Shown here piece after piece: positions 46,501 to 59,934 of a stretch of 64,000 bases of DNA. The stretch lies in assembly GCA_019009955.1 (NCBI GenBank), contig CM032229.1:195346001-195410000 (forward strand). The letters are read 5' to 3'. The position numbers and the translations under genes were made by a program. This DNA is from Riptortus pedestris (Eukaryota > Arthropoda > Insecta > Hemiptera > Alydidae). Each line of letters starts with the position of its first letter. Positions within the stretch are counted from its first letter, which is position 1. The notes beneath the pieces are model-generated. The model had not been told where the DNA came from. It searched no databases and saw nothing but the letters and a program-made list of their open reading frames with translations.

Positions 46501-49500
46501 CTAAACATAGAGCTAACTACCATCATCAGTATCATTATCATCATAATGTGTCGATTGCTTCGTAACAAACCTAGCTACGAATCTACTATTTAGTAAACAT
46601 AGAGCTAAGTACCATCATCAGTATCATTATCATCATAATGTGTCGATTGCTTCCTAACAAACCTAGCTACGAATCTACTATTTACTAAACATAGAGCTAA
46701 GTACCATCATCAGTATCATTATCATCATAATGTGTCGATTGCTTCCTAACAAACCTAGCTACGAATCTACTATTTACTAAACATAGAGCTAAGTACCATC
46801 ATCAGTATCATTATCATCATAATGTGTCGATTGCTTCCTAACAAACCTAGCTACGAATCTACTATTTACTAAACATAGAGCTAAGTACCATCATCAGTAT
46901 CATTATCATCATAATGTGTCGATTGCTTCCTAACAAACCTAGCTACGAATCTACTATTTACTAAACATAGAGCTAAGTACCATCATCAGTATCATTATCA
47001 TCATAATGTGTCGATTGCTTCCTAACAAACCTAGCTACGAATCTACTATTTACTAAACATAGAGCTAAGTACCATCATCAGTATCATTATCATCATAATG
47101 TGTCGATTGCTTCGTAACAAACCTAGCTACGAATCTACTATTTACTAAACATAGAGCTAAGTACCATCATCAGTATCATTATCATCATAATGTGTCGATG
47201 TGCTTCGTAACAAACCTAGCTACGAATCTACTATTTACTAAACATAGAGCTAAGTACCATCATCAGTATCATTATCATCATAATGTGTCGATTGCTTCCT
47301 AACAAACCTAGCTACGAATCTACTATTTACTAAACATAGAGCTAAGTACCATCATCAGTATCATTATCATCATAATGTGTCGATTGCTTCCTAACAAACC
47401 TAGCTACGAATCTACTATTTACTAAACATAGAGCTAAGTACCATCATCAGTATCATTATCATCATAATGTGTCGATTGCTTCCTAACAAACCTAGCTACG
47501 AATCTACTATTTACTAAACATAGAGCTAAGTACCATCATCAGTATCATTATCATCATAATGTGTCGATTGCTTCCTAACAAACCTAGCTACGAATCTACT
47601 ATTTACTAAACATAGAGCTAAGTACCATCATCAGTATCATTATCATCATAATGTGTCGATTGCTTCCTAACAAACCTAGCTACGAATCTACTATTTACTA
47701 AACATAGAGCTAAGTACCATCATCAGTATCATTATCATCATAATGTGTCGATTGCTTCCTAACAAACCTAGCTACGAATCTACTATTTACTAAACATAGA
47801 GCTAAGTACCATCATCAGTATCATTATCATCATAATGTGTCGATTGCTTCCTAACAAACCTAGCTACGAATCTACTATTTACTAAACATAGAGCTAAGTA
47901 CCATCATCAGTATCATTATCATCATAATGTGTCGATTGCTTCCTAACAAACCTAGCTACGAATCTACTATTTACTAAACATAGAGCTAAGTACCATCATC
48001 AGTATCATTATCATCATAATGTGTCGATTGCTTCCTAACAAACCTAGCTACGAATCTACTATTTACTAAACATAGAGCTAAGTACCATCATCAGTATCAT
48101 TATCATCATAATGTGTCGATTGCTTCCTAACAAACCTAGCTACGAATCTACTATTTACTAAACATAGAGCTAAGTACCATCATCAGTATCATTATCATCA
48201 TAATGTGTCGATTGCTTCCTAACAAACCTAGCTACGAATCTACTATTTACTAAACATAGAGCTAAGTACCATCATCAGTATCATTATCATCATAATGTGT
48301 CGATTGCTTCCTAACAAACCTAGCTACGAATCTACTATTTACTAAACATAGAGCTAAGTACCATCATCAGTATCATTATCATCATAATGTGTCGATTGCT
48401 TCCTAACAAACCTAGCTACGAATCTACTATTTACTAAACATAGAGCTAAGTACCATCATCAGTATCATTATCATCATAATGTGTCGATTGCTTCCTAACA
48501 AACCTAGCTACGAATCTACTATTTACTAAACATAGAGCTAAGTACCATCATCAGTATCATTATCATCATAATGTGTCGATTGGTTCGTAACAAACCTAGC
48601 TACGAATCTACTATTTACTAAACATAGAGCTAACTACCATCATCAGTATCATTATCATCATAATGTGTCGATTGGTTCGTAACAAACCTAGCTACGAATC
48701 TACTATTTACTAAACATAGAGCTAAGTACCATCATCAGTATCATTATCATCATAATGTGTCGATTGCTTCCTAACAATCCTAGCTACGAATCTACTATTT
48801 ACTAAACATAGAGCTAACTAACAGCATCAGTATCATTATCATCATAATGTGTCGATTGCTTCCTAACAAACCTAGCTACGAATCTACTATTTACTAAACA
48901 TAGAGCTAAGAACCATCATCAGTATCATTATCATCATAATGTGTCGATTGCTTCCTAACAAACCTAGCTACGAATCTACTATTTACTAAACATAGAGCTA
49001 AGTACCATCATCAGTATCATTATCATCATAATGTGTCGATTGCTTCCTAACAAACCTAGCTCCGAATCTACTATTTACTAAACATAGAGCTAACTACCAT
49101 CATCAGTATCATTATCATCATAATGTGTCGATTGCTTCGTAACAAACCTAGCTACGAATCTACTATTTACTAAACATAGAGCTAAGTACCATCATCAGTA
49201 TCATTATCATCATAATGTGTCGATTGCTTCCTAACAATCCTAGCTACGAATCTACTATTTACTAAACATAGAGCTAAGTACCATCATCAGTATCATTATC
49301 ATCATAATGTGTCGATTGCTTCCTAACAAACCTAGCTACGAATCTACTATTTACTAAACATAGAGCTAAGTACCATCATCAGTATCATTATCATCATAAT
49401 GTGTCGTTTGCTTCCTAACAAACCTAGCTACGAATCTACTATTTACTAAACATAGAGCTAACTACCATCATCAGTATCATTATCATCATAATGTGTCGAT

Positions 49501-52500
49501 TGCTTCGTAACAAACCTAGCTACGAATCTACTATTTACTAAACATAGAGCTAACTACCATCATCAGTATCATTATCATCATAATGTGTCGATTGCTTCGT
49601 AACAAACCTAGCTACGAATCTACTATTTACTAAACATAGAGCTAACTACCATCATCAGTATCATTATCATCATAATGTGTCGATTGCTTCGTAACAAACC
49701 TAGCTACGAATCTACTATTTACTAAACATAGAGCTAACTACCATCATCAGTATCATTATCATCATAATGTGTCGATTGCTTCCTAACAAACCTAGCTACG
49801 AATCTACTATTTACTAAACATAGAGCTAAGTACCATCATCAGTATCATTATCATCATAATGTGTCGATTGCTTCCTAACAATCCTAGCTACGAATCTACT
49901 ATTTACTAAACATAGAGCTAACTACCATCATCAGTATCATTATCATCATAATGTGTCGATTGCTTCGTAACAAACCTAGCTACGAATCTACTATTTACTA
50001 AACATAGAGCTAACTACCATCATCAGTATCATTATCATCATAATGTGTCGATTGCTTCGTAACAAACCTAGCTACGAATCTACTATTTACTAAACATAGA
50101 GCTAAGTACCATCATCAGTATCATTATCATCATAATGTGTCGATTGCTTCCTAACAAACCTAGCTCCGAATCTACTATTTACTAAACATAGAGCTAAGTA
50201 CCATCATCAGTATCATTATCATCATAATGTGTCGATTGCTTCCTAACAAACCTAGCTACGAATCTACTATTTATACTAAACATAGAGCTAAGTACCATCA
50301 TCAGTATCATTATCATCATAATGTGTCGATTGCTTCCTAACAAACCTAGCTACGAATCTACTATTTACTAAACATAGAGCTAAGTACCATCATCAGTATC
50401 ATTATCATCATAATGTGTCGATTGCTTCCTAACAAACCTAGCTACGAATCTACTATTTACTAAACATAGAGCTAAGTACCATCATCAGTATCATTATCAT
50501 CATAATGTGTCGATTGCTTCCTAACAAACCTAGCTACGAATCTACTATTTACTAAACATAGAGCTAAGTACCATCATCAGTATCATTATCATTATAATGT
50601 TTCGATGAACTTTGCTTCCTAACAAACCTATCTACGAATCTACTATTTACTAAACATAGAGCTAAGTACCATCATCAGTATCATTATCATCATAATGTGT
50701 CGATTGCTTCGTAACAAACCTAGCTCCGAATCTACTATTTACTAACCATAGAGCTAACTACCATCATCAGTATCATTATCATCATAATGTGTCGATTGCT
50801 TCGTAACAAACCTAGCTACGAATCTACTATTTACTAAACATAGAGCTAAGTACCATCATCAGTATCATTATCATCATAATGTGTCGATTGCTTCCTAACA
50901 AACCTAGCTACGAATCTACTATTTACTAAACATAGAGCTAAGTACCATCATCAGTATCATTATCATCATAATGTGTCGATTGCTTCCTAACAATCCTAGC
51001 TACGAATCTACTATTTACTAAACATAGAGCTAACTACCATCATCAGTATCATTATCATCATAATGTGTCGATTGCTTCGTAACAAACCTAGCTACGAATC
51101 TACTATTTACTAAACATAGAGCTAAGTACCATCATCAGTATCATTATCATCATAATGTGTCGATTGCTTCTAACAAACCTAGCTACGAATCTACTATTTA
51201 CTAAACATAGAGCTAAGTACCATCATCAGTATCATTATCATCATAATGTGTCGATTGCTTCCTAACAAACCTAGCTACGAATCTACTATTTACTAAACAT
51301 AGAGCTAAGTAACCATCATCAGTTTCATTATCATCAATAATGTGTCGATTGCTTCCTAACAAACCTAGCTACGAATCTACTATTTACTAAACATAGAGTT
51401 ATGTACCATCATCAGTATCATTATCATCAAAAATGTGTCGATTGCTTCCTAACAAACCTAGCTACGAATCTACTATTTACTAAACAAAGAGTTAAGTACC
51501 ATCATCAGTATCATTATCATCATAATGTGCCGATTGCTTCCTAACAAACCTAGCTACGAATCTACTATTTACTAAATATAGAGCTAAGTACCGATCATCA
51601 GTATCATTATCATCATAATGTGTCGATTGCTTCCTAAACAAACCTAGCTACGAATCTACTATTTACTAAACATAGAGTTAAGTACCATCATCAGTATCAA
51701 TTATCATCATAAATGTCGATTGCTTCCTAACAAACCTAGCTACGAATCTACTATTTACTAAACATAGAGATAGTACCATCATCAGTATCATTATCATCAT
51801 AATGTGCCGATTGCTTCCTAACAAACCTAGCTACGAATCTAACTATTTACTAAATATAGAGCTAAGTACCATCATCAGTATCATTATCATCATAATGTGT
51901 CGATTGCTTCCTAACAAACCTAGCTACGAATCTAACTATTTACTAAACATAGAGCTAAGTACCATCATCAGTATCATTATCATCAAATGTGTCTGATTGC
52001 TTCCTAACAAACCTAGCTACGAATCTACTATTTACTAAACATAGAGCTATAAAGTACCAATCATCAGTTTCATTATCATCATAATGTGCCGATTGCTTCC
52101 TAAACAAACCTAGCTACGAATCTACTATTTACTAAATATAGAAGCTAAGTACCATCATCAGTATCATTATCATCATAATGTGTCGATTGCTTCCTAACAA
52201 ACCTAGCTACGAATCTACTATTTACTAAACATAGAGCTAAGTACCATCAATCAGTTTTCATTATCATCATAAATGTGTCGATTTGCTTTCCTAACAAACC
52301 TAGCTACGAATCTACTAATTTACTAAATATAGAGCTAAGTACCATCATCAGTATCATTATCATCATAATGTGTCGATTGCTTCCTAACAAACCTAGCTCC
52401 GAATCTACTATTTAGTAAACATTGAAAGAGCTAAGTACCATCATCAGTATCATTATCCATCATAATGTGTCGATTGCTTCGTAAACAAACCTAGCTACGA

Positions 52501-53740
52501 ATCTACTAATTACTAAACATAGAGCTAAGTACCATCATCAGTATCATTATCATCATAATGTGTCCGAATTGCTTCGTAACAAACCTAGCTAATCCGAATC
52601 TACTATTTTACTAAACATAGAGCTAAAGTACCATCATCAGTATCATTATCATCATAATGTGTCGATTGCATTCGTAACAAACCTAGCTCCGAATCTACTA
52701 TTTACTAAACATAGAGCTAAGTACCATCATCAGTTTCATTATCATCATACATGTGTCGATTGCTTCCGTAAACAAACCTAGCTACGAATCTACTATTTAC
52801 TAAACATAGAGCTAAGTACCATCATCAGTATCATTATCATCATAATGTGTCGATTGCTTCCTAACAAACCTAGCTCCGAATCTACTATTTACTAAACATA
52901 GAGCTAAGTACCATCATCAGTATCATTTTCATCATAATGTGTCGATTGCTTCGTAACAAACCTAGCTCCGAATCTACTAATTTACTAAACATAGAGCTAA
53001 GTACCATCATCAGTATCAGTATCATCATAATGTGTCGATTGCTTCGTAACAAACCTAGACTCCGAATCTACTATTTACTAAACATAGAGCTAAGTACCAT
53101 CATCAGTATCATTATCATCATAATGTGTCGATTGCTTCGTAAACAACCCTAGCTCACGAATCTACTATTTACTAAACATAGAGCTAAGTACCATCATCAG
53201 TATCATTATCATCATAATGTGTGTCGATTGCTTCGTAACAACCTAGCTCCGAATCTACTATTTACTAAACATAGAGCTAAGTACCATCATCAGTATCATT
53301 ACCATCATAATGTGTCGATTGCTTCCGTAACTAAACCTAGCTCCGAATCTACTATTTACTAAAACATAGAGCTAAGTACCATCATCAGTATCATTATCAT
53401 CATAATGTGTCGATGCCCCTTCCTAACAAACCTATCTACGAATCTTACTAATTTACTAAACATAGAGCCTAAGTACCATCATCAGTAATCATTATCATCA
53501 TAGAATGTGTCGATTGCTAGTCCTAAACAATCCTAGCTCCGAATCTACTATTTACTAAACATAGAGCGCTAAGTACCATCAATCAGTATCATTATCATCA
53601 TAATGAGTGACGATTGCTTCGTAACAACCTACTTCTCCGAATCTACTATTTACTAAACATAGAGAAGTCTAAACCATCATCAGATATCATTATCATCCTA
53701 ATGTGTCGATGAACTTTGCTATCGTAATAAAACCTAGCGA
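37531..53740. repeat. 92-bp satellite, ~16.2 kb, ~176 copies
   Basis: Unit: CATCATCAGTATCATTATCA, TCATAATGTGTCGATTGCTT, CCTAACAAACCTAGCTACGA, ATCTACTATTTACTAAACAT, AGAGCTAAGTAC. The period was measured as 92 (47401 to 47493). Frequent alternatives are CTTCC/CTTCG, GCTAC/GCTCC, CTAAG/CTAAC and AACAAACC/AACAATCC. A stretch of ~14 consecutive units (47.27-48.56 kb) is essentially identical. Diverged or shortened units lie near 38590-38650 and 39990-40150. GATGAACT[G/T]TGCTT variants occur at ~44810, 50605 and 53709. Indels become frequent after 51.3 kb. No coding frame persists because 92 is not a multiple of three. Confidence 0.97.
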
Positions 53741-54334
53741 CATGGGAATATCATCATTTCCAAAGATGTAATGGCAATATAGGAAAACTCTAATTATTTA
53801 CACACTTAAAATAAAATTCCAGTTTGTTAGCGCGGGTGTGTGAACTAAGCAGATTTCCATGAGACAGCGGAAGTGTCATTTCCCCGTGTATTCTCTATTT
53901 CTATGTCAACATTTGTAGTCAAAGTTGGATGCTACATCTTAGGCTCAAATCAAGAAACTACTTATAACTCCCTTAATATAGAATAAAATAGCAATAATAG
54001 GCTATCAATAGTTTGGATTGGCTCAAACTATAGATGAACTAACAGGCAAGGCATATCACCAATGGAGCAATTATATGACTTTGTTGTTTTTGAGTCAGCT
54101 ATCCCATGAGGAAGAGTGATGCTTGCACGCAATTCATATCTTCCGTTTATCTTAATAATGGAGGGAGTCAGTTGTGTTTACATATCCTCATCTAACCTGA
54201 TAAATATTTACAAAATTTCAAGTTGTGACCTGCGGCTTACGGGCCCCAACGATTTTATTGGACCTTCATACATCTCTCAATAGAATTGATAATTTGTTGT
54301 ATGCGACTTTAGGCTATGAATATTGTTCAAATTG
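53741..54334. other. Unassigned sequence right of the 92-bp satellite
   Basis: Contains an H-like scrap at ~53834-53858 (GTGTGTGAACTAAGCAGATT). Otherwise nothing recognised. Confidence 0.4.
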
Positions 54335-54560
54335 GCAGATTTCCTTTCAGAGAAATCACCTATTGAGGAAGAATTCATGACGAGATTTTCGACAAATTTA
54401 CTCATATCTTCATTAATCCTACCATAATAAATAACGAAAAAAGCCCGGCACGCAGGGGCTGCATAAACTAACCACGTGAAGTTTTACAATAGAGAAATCT
54501 CCATAGTGTAGTGTCCCTCAACCAATTTCAGGAGAGCCGAACAGTTAAGGAAACGGCCGA
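54335..54560 (-). mobile_element. H element, longest copy
   Basis: Plus-strand order GCAGATTTCCTTTCAGAGAA, ATCACCTATTGAGGAAG, CATGACGAGATTTTCG, TAACGAAAAAAGCCCGG, CACGCAGGGGCTGCATAAAC, then AAGTTTTACAATAGAGAAAT and CCGAACAGTTAAGGAAACGG. It links the two halves seen separately at 15040 and 1480, so H is at least ~225 bp. Confidence 0.7.
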
Positions 54561-54718
54561 ACTAGCTTTCGGTGGATGCTCAAGAATAGACCTGACATCA
54601 GCCATTCTCAACTCGCTCGCTATCTGCAAACACTTAATAAAAATGCAAATATCTCGGTTAATATTCAAGATAGAGAATAAATGTATATAACAATATTTAT
54701 AGTACATTTAATTTACAA
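54561..54718. mobile_element. F3 core scrap
   Basis: 54640-54718 (AAATATCTCGGTTAATATTC) matches the F3 core at 8720-8790. Confidence 0.5.
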
Positions 54719-54720
54719 TA

Positions 54721-54754
<34 letters not shown>

Positions 54755-55857
54755 ATATATAAAATTGTAACCTCTGTCTGTACATTGATTTTTTTCGCGA
54801 AATTTTCACGATAACTTTTCCGTTTCACATGTCATAGACACCATATCTGCATTTTTTTTCTTTCGTGTATCTTTGTTTGTTTGTTTGTGTGACCTTTTCA
54901 CGCAATAAACGGCTGAACCGAATTTTATGAAACTTGGTATGGTATATTACTACTAACCCAACTTTAGGCTATATTAACTTTCTCTGAAACGAACAGGAGT
55001 GGGGGTTATAAGGGAAGCCTGAAATTAAAAATAGCGATATTTCGTTTTCTATTGGTTTTTCGGCAAATATGCACATAACAAAAGTTGTTTATTTTATTAT
55101 TTAGAGTAAACATTTGTTATATAAACGTTTTTCGTATAACCGAATTATAAACGAGATATACGCTAAAACCTATAGCTGAAGTGAACAATTTTATTTGGAC
55201 AAAAGACCCAACCGAAATAAATAAAACTCGGTATGTGTATTAGCACTAACGCTTTCATATTATAAATCAGCCATACGAACATTTCTATGGACGGGCAGGA
55301 GTGGGAGTTATAAGGGAAGCCTGAAGTTAAAAAATAGCGATATTTCGTTTCCTATTGGTTTTTTTTTCGCAATTATAAACATAACAAAAGAAAGTTGTTT
55401 ATTTTTGTTATTTGGAGTAACTTTTGTTATATACACTTTTGTCGTATACCAAAGTATAAAATGATTTATACGTTAAAAACTTTAGCGGACACTAACGGCT
55501 GAACCGTACTTAACAAAACTCGGTATGTCAATTAGCATTAATTCTTCCATGATTATAAGTTATATTAAAATTTTTAGGTTCGAACGGGAGGGGGGTTATA
55601 AGGGAGGCCTTAAATAAAAATTCACCAAATATTTTACATGTATAAGAAACGGGAAATATAAAAATATCGAAGACTGTGAAGAATTGTCGAACAAATAATT
55701 CTATTAAAGCAAATCAGCCGGTCAACGACGGGTATCAATCCTAAACACTGGGACGGCCAAATGTCAAAATATTGTGCAATGTCAAAGCCTGCTAAAAAAT
55801 ACCATCACCATTCAGCCTCAAATGAATTCCCGGGCGAAGCTTGGGTATCTGAGCTAG
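54719..55857 (+). mobile_element. F2 Helitron-like element
   Basis: (TA)n, AAAATTGTAACCTCTGTCTG at 54761, internal units with GGAGTGGGGGTTATAAGG at ~54998 and GGAGTGGGAGTTATAAGG at ~55297 and a third partial one near 55590, 3' hairpin CCCGGGCGAAGCTTGGG, and CTAG at 55854-55857 followed by T. Many single-base differences from 35552-36921 are insertions (TTTTCACG, TTTTCCGTTTC, CGCAATAAACGG). Confidence 0.75.
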
Positions 55858-57003
55858 TTAATATATATAAAAATTGTAACCTCTGTCTGTACATTGATTT
55901 TTTTTCGTGAATTTTTTCACGATAACTTTTCGTTTTACATGTCATAGACACCATAACTGCAGGTTTTTAGCCATATTAAATGTTTCTATGGACGAACAGG
56001 AGTGGGGGTTATAAGGGACGCCTGAAATTAAAACAAAGCGATATTTCGTTTCCTATTGTTTTTTCGGCATATATGCACATAACAAATGTTGTTTATTTTG
56101 TAATTTAGAGTAACTTTTGTTATATACAACGTTTTTCGTATTACCGAATTATAAACGAGATAGAGACTAAAAACCTATAGGGGAAGTGAAACAATTTTAT
56201 TCGGCACAAAAGACCTCAACCGAACTAAATTAAAACTCGTATGTGTATTAGCACTAACGCCTTCCTTATAATAAGCCGTACCAACATTAGGGACGGGCAG
56301 GAATGGGGGTTATAAGGGAAGCCACATATTAAAAATAGCGATATTTCGTTTCCTATTGAGATTTTCGGCAATTATGAACATAACAAAAGTTGTTTATTTT
56401 GTTATTTGAAGTAACTTGTGTTTATATACACTTTTGTCGTATACCTAAGTATAAATGAGTTATACGCTAAAAAAAACTAATGTGGAAGTCAATTTTATTT
56501 GGCACAAAAAACTCAACCGAACTAAACCAAACTCGGTATGTGAATTAGCACTAACGTCTTCCTTATAATAAGCCATACTAACATTCTAGGGACGGGCAGG
56601 AGTGGGGGTTATAAGGGAGGCCCTGAAATTAAAAATAGTGATATTTCGTTTCCTATTGGGGTTTCGGCAAATATGCACATAACAAAAGTTGTTTATTTTG
56701 TCATATACACTTTTGTCGTATACCTAAGTATAAATGAGTTATACGTTAAAAAACTACTAATTTCAAATCTATGCATAATGCACATGAAACGGGAAATATG
56801 ACAATATGGAGGACAGTGATGTCTTACATAAAAAAATAATTGTATTATTAACAAATCCACAGAAATGACGGGTATTTACTTTAAACACTGGGACGGGTAA
56901 ATGTCAAAATATTGTGCAAAGTAAAGCCTTGCCACAAAAAAAATACCATCACCATTCAAGCCTCAAAAATGAATTCCCGAGCGAAGCCGGGTATCTGAGC
57001 TAG
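55858..57003 (+). mobile_element. F2 Helitron-like element, head-to-tail with the previous
   Basis: Starts within three bases of the previous CTAG (TTAATATATATAAAAATTGT). It lacks the CGGCTGAACC segment: the sequence jumps from CACCATAACTGCAG to the first core unit (~55998). Core units follow at ~55998, 56300 and 56597. The end is CCCGAGCGAAGCCGGG, then CTAG at 57000-57003 followed by T and (TA)n. Confidence 0.75.
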
Positions 57004-57440
57004 TATATATATAAATATATATATATATATAGTATATATATATTTATATATATATTTATATATAAATACATACACTTCCGCTATAGGATATAGCGTATAA
57101 CGCCTTTATTATTCGGTATACGTCAAAAGTGTATAAAACAAAAGTTACTCCAAATAACAAAATAAACAACTTTTGTTTTGTGCATTAATTGCCAAAAATG
57201 CAATAGGGAACGAAATATCGCAATTTTTAATTTCAGCCCTTCCTTATAACCCCCACTCCTGTTAACGTCTCAGAGAATACTAACATAGCCTAAAGTCTAA
57301 GTTGGGTCAGTAGTAATATACATACCAAGATTCATAAAATTCGGTTCAGCCGTTTTATGCTCTTGAAAAGGTACCAAAGAAACACACAAAAGAAACAAAA
57401 TGCAGTTATGGTGTCAATGACATGTGAAAACGAAGAAGTA
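57004..57440 (-). mobile_element. (TA)n and F2 fragment, minus
   Basis: (TA)n 57004-57066. Minus-strand F2 with CCCCCACTCCTGTTAACG (~57250), AATTCGGTTCAGCCGTTTTA and TTATGGTGTCAATGACATG. It joins G at ~57441. Confidence 0.65.
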
Positions 57441-58395
57441 GCAAGACTTCAATGTGTACAATTACACTTCACTCCACGACGTAATTTTTTTCCGAAATAG
57501 CCAATCCTGAAGGCGAATTTTGGGGTATTAATAGAATAGAAAATTTTAGTTATGAAGAATAAATAAAAATATGTTTCCTAATCTATCCCTCTCCACTTTT
57601 TGACTCACCGATTTTGAATAATTCAAACGATTAACCATGAATAGCATTTATTACAATTAAATATCATCTATAATGAACATATTTCCTTTCATAAACCAAT
57701 CCGAGCACATATAGTTTAAGCATAGTATTAGCACGTAAGGTTATATTCATAATAGCAGATCTCAGTGGAAATCACTTCCCGTAATACCAGCATTAAACAG
57801 GAAATAAGTAAAACTCAATTAACTTTATAGCTTCCCGTCTATATTTCCGCTCTCGCATTAGAGTTATCAACATTCTTCTCCTTAAATTATTGATTCCAAA
57901 TATTATTGTAATAATTTTTCTACCTGATGAAATTAAATAATAGTGTTACCCCTAAAAATAATTTCCTTTATATTCAAAAAGCTACTCGAGGGGAAGAGAT
58001 CGCATCCCTCCCTGCAACCTAAATTAAATTTTAAACAATCATATCGAGTTTAAACGCGTATTGTCTTTTGTCATAATGGCATTACCATTAAAGTTTAATT
58101 GTTATGATAGTACATATTTGTTTCAATTTCATGAATATATCGGAAATAAGATAATATATTACCAAAATCAAAGAGATTGATTCTCTATTACTTCCGCTAT
58201 TACTCATTGGGGAAATTCAGCACGATTTTCTTTAAATAATGCAATATACAAATTAAATAATGGAAATGTTCTTATAGTTTAAATTTCTTTTGGAAATAAA
58301 TAACAAAGTTACTTTCTAGGGAAAATAAATAAATGAGGAGAAGGGGGGGGGGATTTATAAGCTCAATAATCCGAATCAGAACTAAATAATCGGAA
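57441..58395 (-). mobile_element. G element, longest copy
   Basis: Plus-strand order: CAAGACTTCAATGTGTACAA, ATAGCCAATCCTGAAGG, CCAATCCGAGCACATATAG, AATCACTTCCCGTAATACC, TTATCAACATTC, the TTAA empty site (~57889), GAGATCGCATCCCTCCCTGC, CATTACTCATTGGGG, TTTCTAGGGAAAATAAATAA, and a G run at 58344. ~950 bp without recognised coding sequence. This copy shows the full order of blocks split among the others. Confidence 0.7.
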
Positions 58396-58945
58396 ATAGA
58401 TAAGGCAAAAAACATAACATCATTGTCATAATATTATTAAAAAACAATTAAATGCGTACTAATAACATCGTTACTCCCGCGTAGATTATATCCCGTATTT
58501 ACTTCATTTTACGAACACAAAGTGAATGAAACAAAAGCTACTCTAAATAATAAAGTAAACAATTTTTATGGGCACGTTTGTCGAATAACAAAATAGACAA
58601 CGAAATATCACGAATTTTTAATTTCAGCCCTCCCTTATAACCCCCACTCCTGTTAGTCTCAGAGAATACTAACATAGTCTAAAGTCTAAGTTGGAGTCAG
58701 TTAGTAATAATACATACCAAGTTTCATAAATTCGGCTCAGCCGTTTATGCCGTGAAAAGGTAACAAACAAACAAACAAACACACACGAAAGAATCAAAAT
58801 CCAGTTATGGTGTCTATGACATGTGAAACGAAAAGATATCGTGAAATTTCGTGAAAAAAATCAATGTACAGACAGAGGTTACAATTTTAATAATATATTA
58901 TATATATATATATATATATAGATATATATATATATATATATATAT
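58396..58945 (-). mobile_element. F2 5' end, minus, with (TA)n
   Basis: Core unit CCCCCACTCCTGTTAG (~58641), GGCTCAGCCGTTTATGCCG, GACATGTGAAACGAAAAG, and the terminus CAGACAGAGGTTACAATTTT (58870-58888), then (TA)n 58892-58945. With 57004-57440 it brackets the G copy, in the same orientation. Confidence 0.65.
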
Positions 58946-59519
58946 GAAGTAGTTGTCTTTGCTCCTTTATAATAAATAAATAAAATTATGTAAGAAGTAA
59001 GAAGAGCTGAAAATGGTTGTCTGTGTATAGTTTTTTTTCCTTTTTAAGATAATTGGTAGAAGAAGTGTATTTGTAGCTGTAGGGAGATGTTGAGAGAAAA
59101 CAGTGTTTGATGCCCCTGAGATGTTTAGCACAACATTTATAATCAGTCGTGTAGCAGAGCTGTCTAGCCTCAATCAGACATACACCAATCCTCTCTATCT
59201 CAGCTTACAAATACCTTCCACTAATATTAGCACATTTACAAACGCAGTTTGACAAACGTCCTTTGAACAAGCATCTTAATGAAACAAGCTTTAATATTTT
59301 AGGGCTGTAAACGGCTGAGGCATTACATACATTGAACATTGCTATTGTTACTAGAATAACTGAAATAGTTGTATTTAAGTAATTAAGTCATTCTAGTCAT
59401 ACTAAGTACAAATAGCATACAAACACAATCTACTGACATCAATAGAGAATATAACTCATCATACAACTCTATTTAAAGAAGTGGCTTTCATTATAGCAGT
59501 CGCCATCCCGAAGATTATC
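58946..59519. other. Unassigned sequence
   Basis: No recognised element. A 68-codon minus frame at 58967-59173 has no supportable similarity. Confidence 0.4.
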
Positions 59520-59830
59520 TTCAATTCAAAGTGAATATGAACAAAGTAAGACCAGTTAGCCAACTAAAAAATTCAAATATCGATTACTTGAAGCTGTATC
59601 ACAATACAAAAATAACAAAATCCGGAGAAGCTTGTGAATGCTGCCAGGAATTTATATCGGACGGATTAAAACACTTATTGCAATGCTCGGAATACAGCTA
59701 TTATAGATAACAATATTTGAATAAGTTTATAGCCACAGTGATGACTTAATGTCCCTGCAAAATATTCTTCATATTGTGCACATTCTAAACTGAACATATT
59801 ATTATGATTTAGTTATTCCTTTCAGCAGTA
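59520..59830 (+). mobile_element. LINE C-terminal end with zinc-knuckle remnant
   Basis: At ~59620-59710 the frame reads GEACECCQEFISDGLKHLLQ followed by CSEYSYYR and a stop, then QYLNKFIATVMT. C-x2-C followed by H and C is the CCHC-type motif downstream of RNase H in I/Jockey-group LINEs. The region to ~59810 matches 33490-33600 at nucleotide level. No RT or RNase H is attached. Confidence 0.6.
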
Positions 59831-59934
59831 TGCAACTAGGCACGACATAGTATATAAAACTATTACACACTTTAATATTGTAAGATTGTAGATACTTTGA
59901 AATGAAGTCTTATTTATTTATTATAAATTAAAAT
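59831..59934. other. Short unassigned spacer
   Basis: AT-rich; no recognised feature. Confidence 0.35.

Noticed and set aside
37531..53740. CRISPR-like array
   Set aside because: Whole units repeat with no unique spacers, in eukaryotic repeat DNA; this is a satellite.
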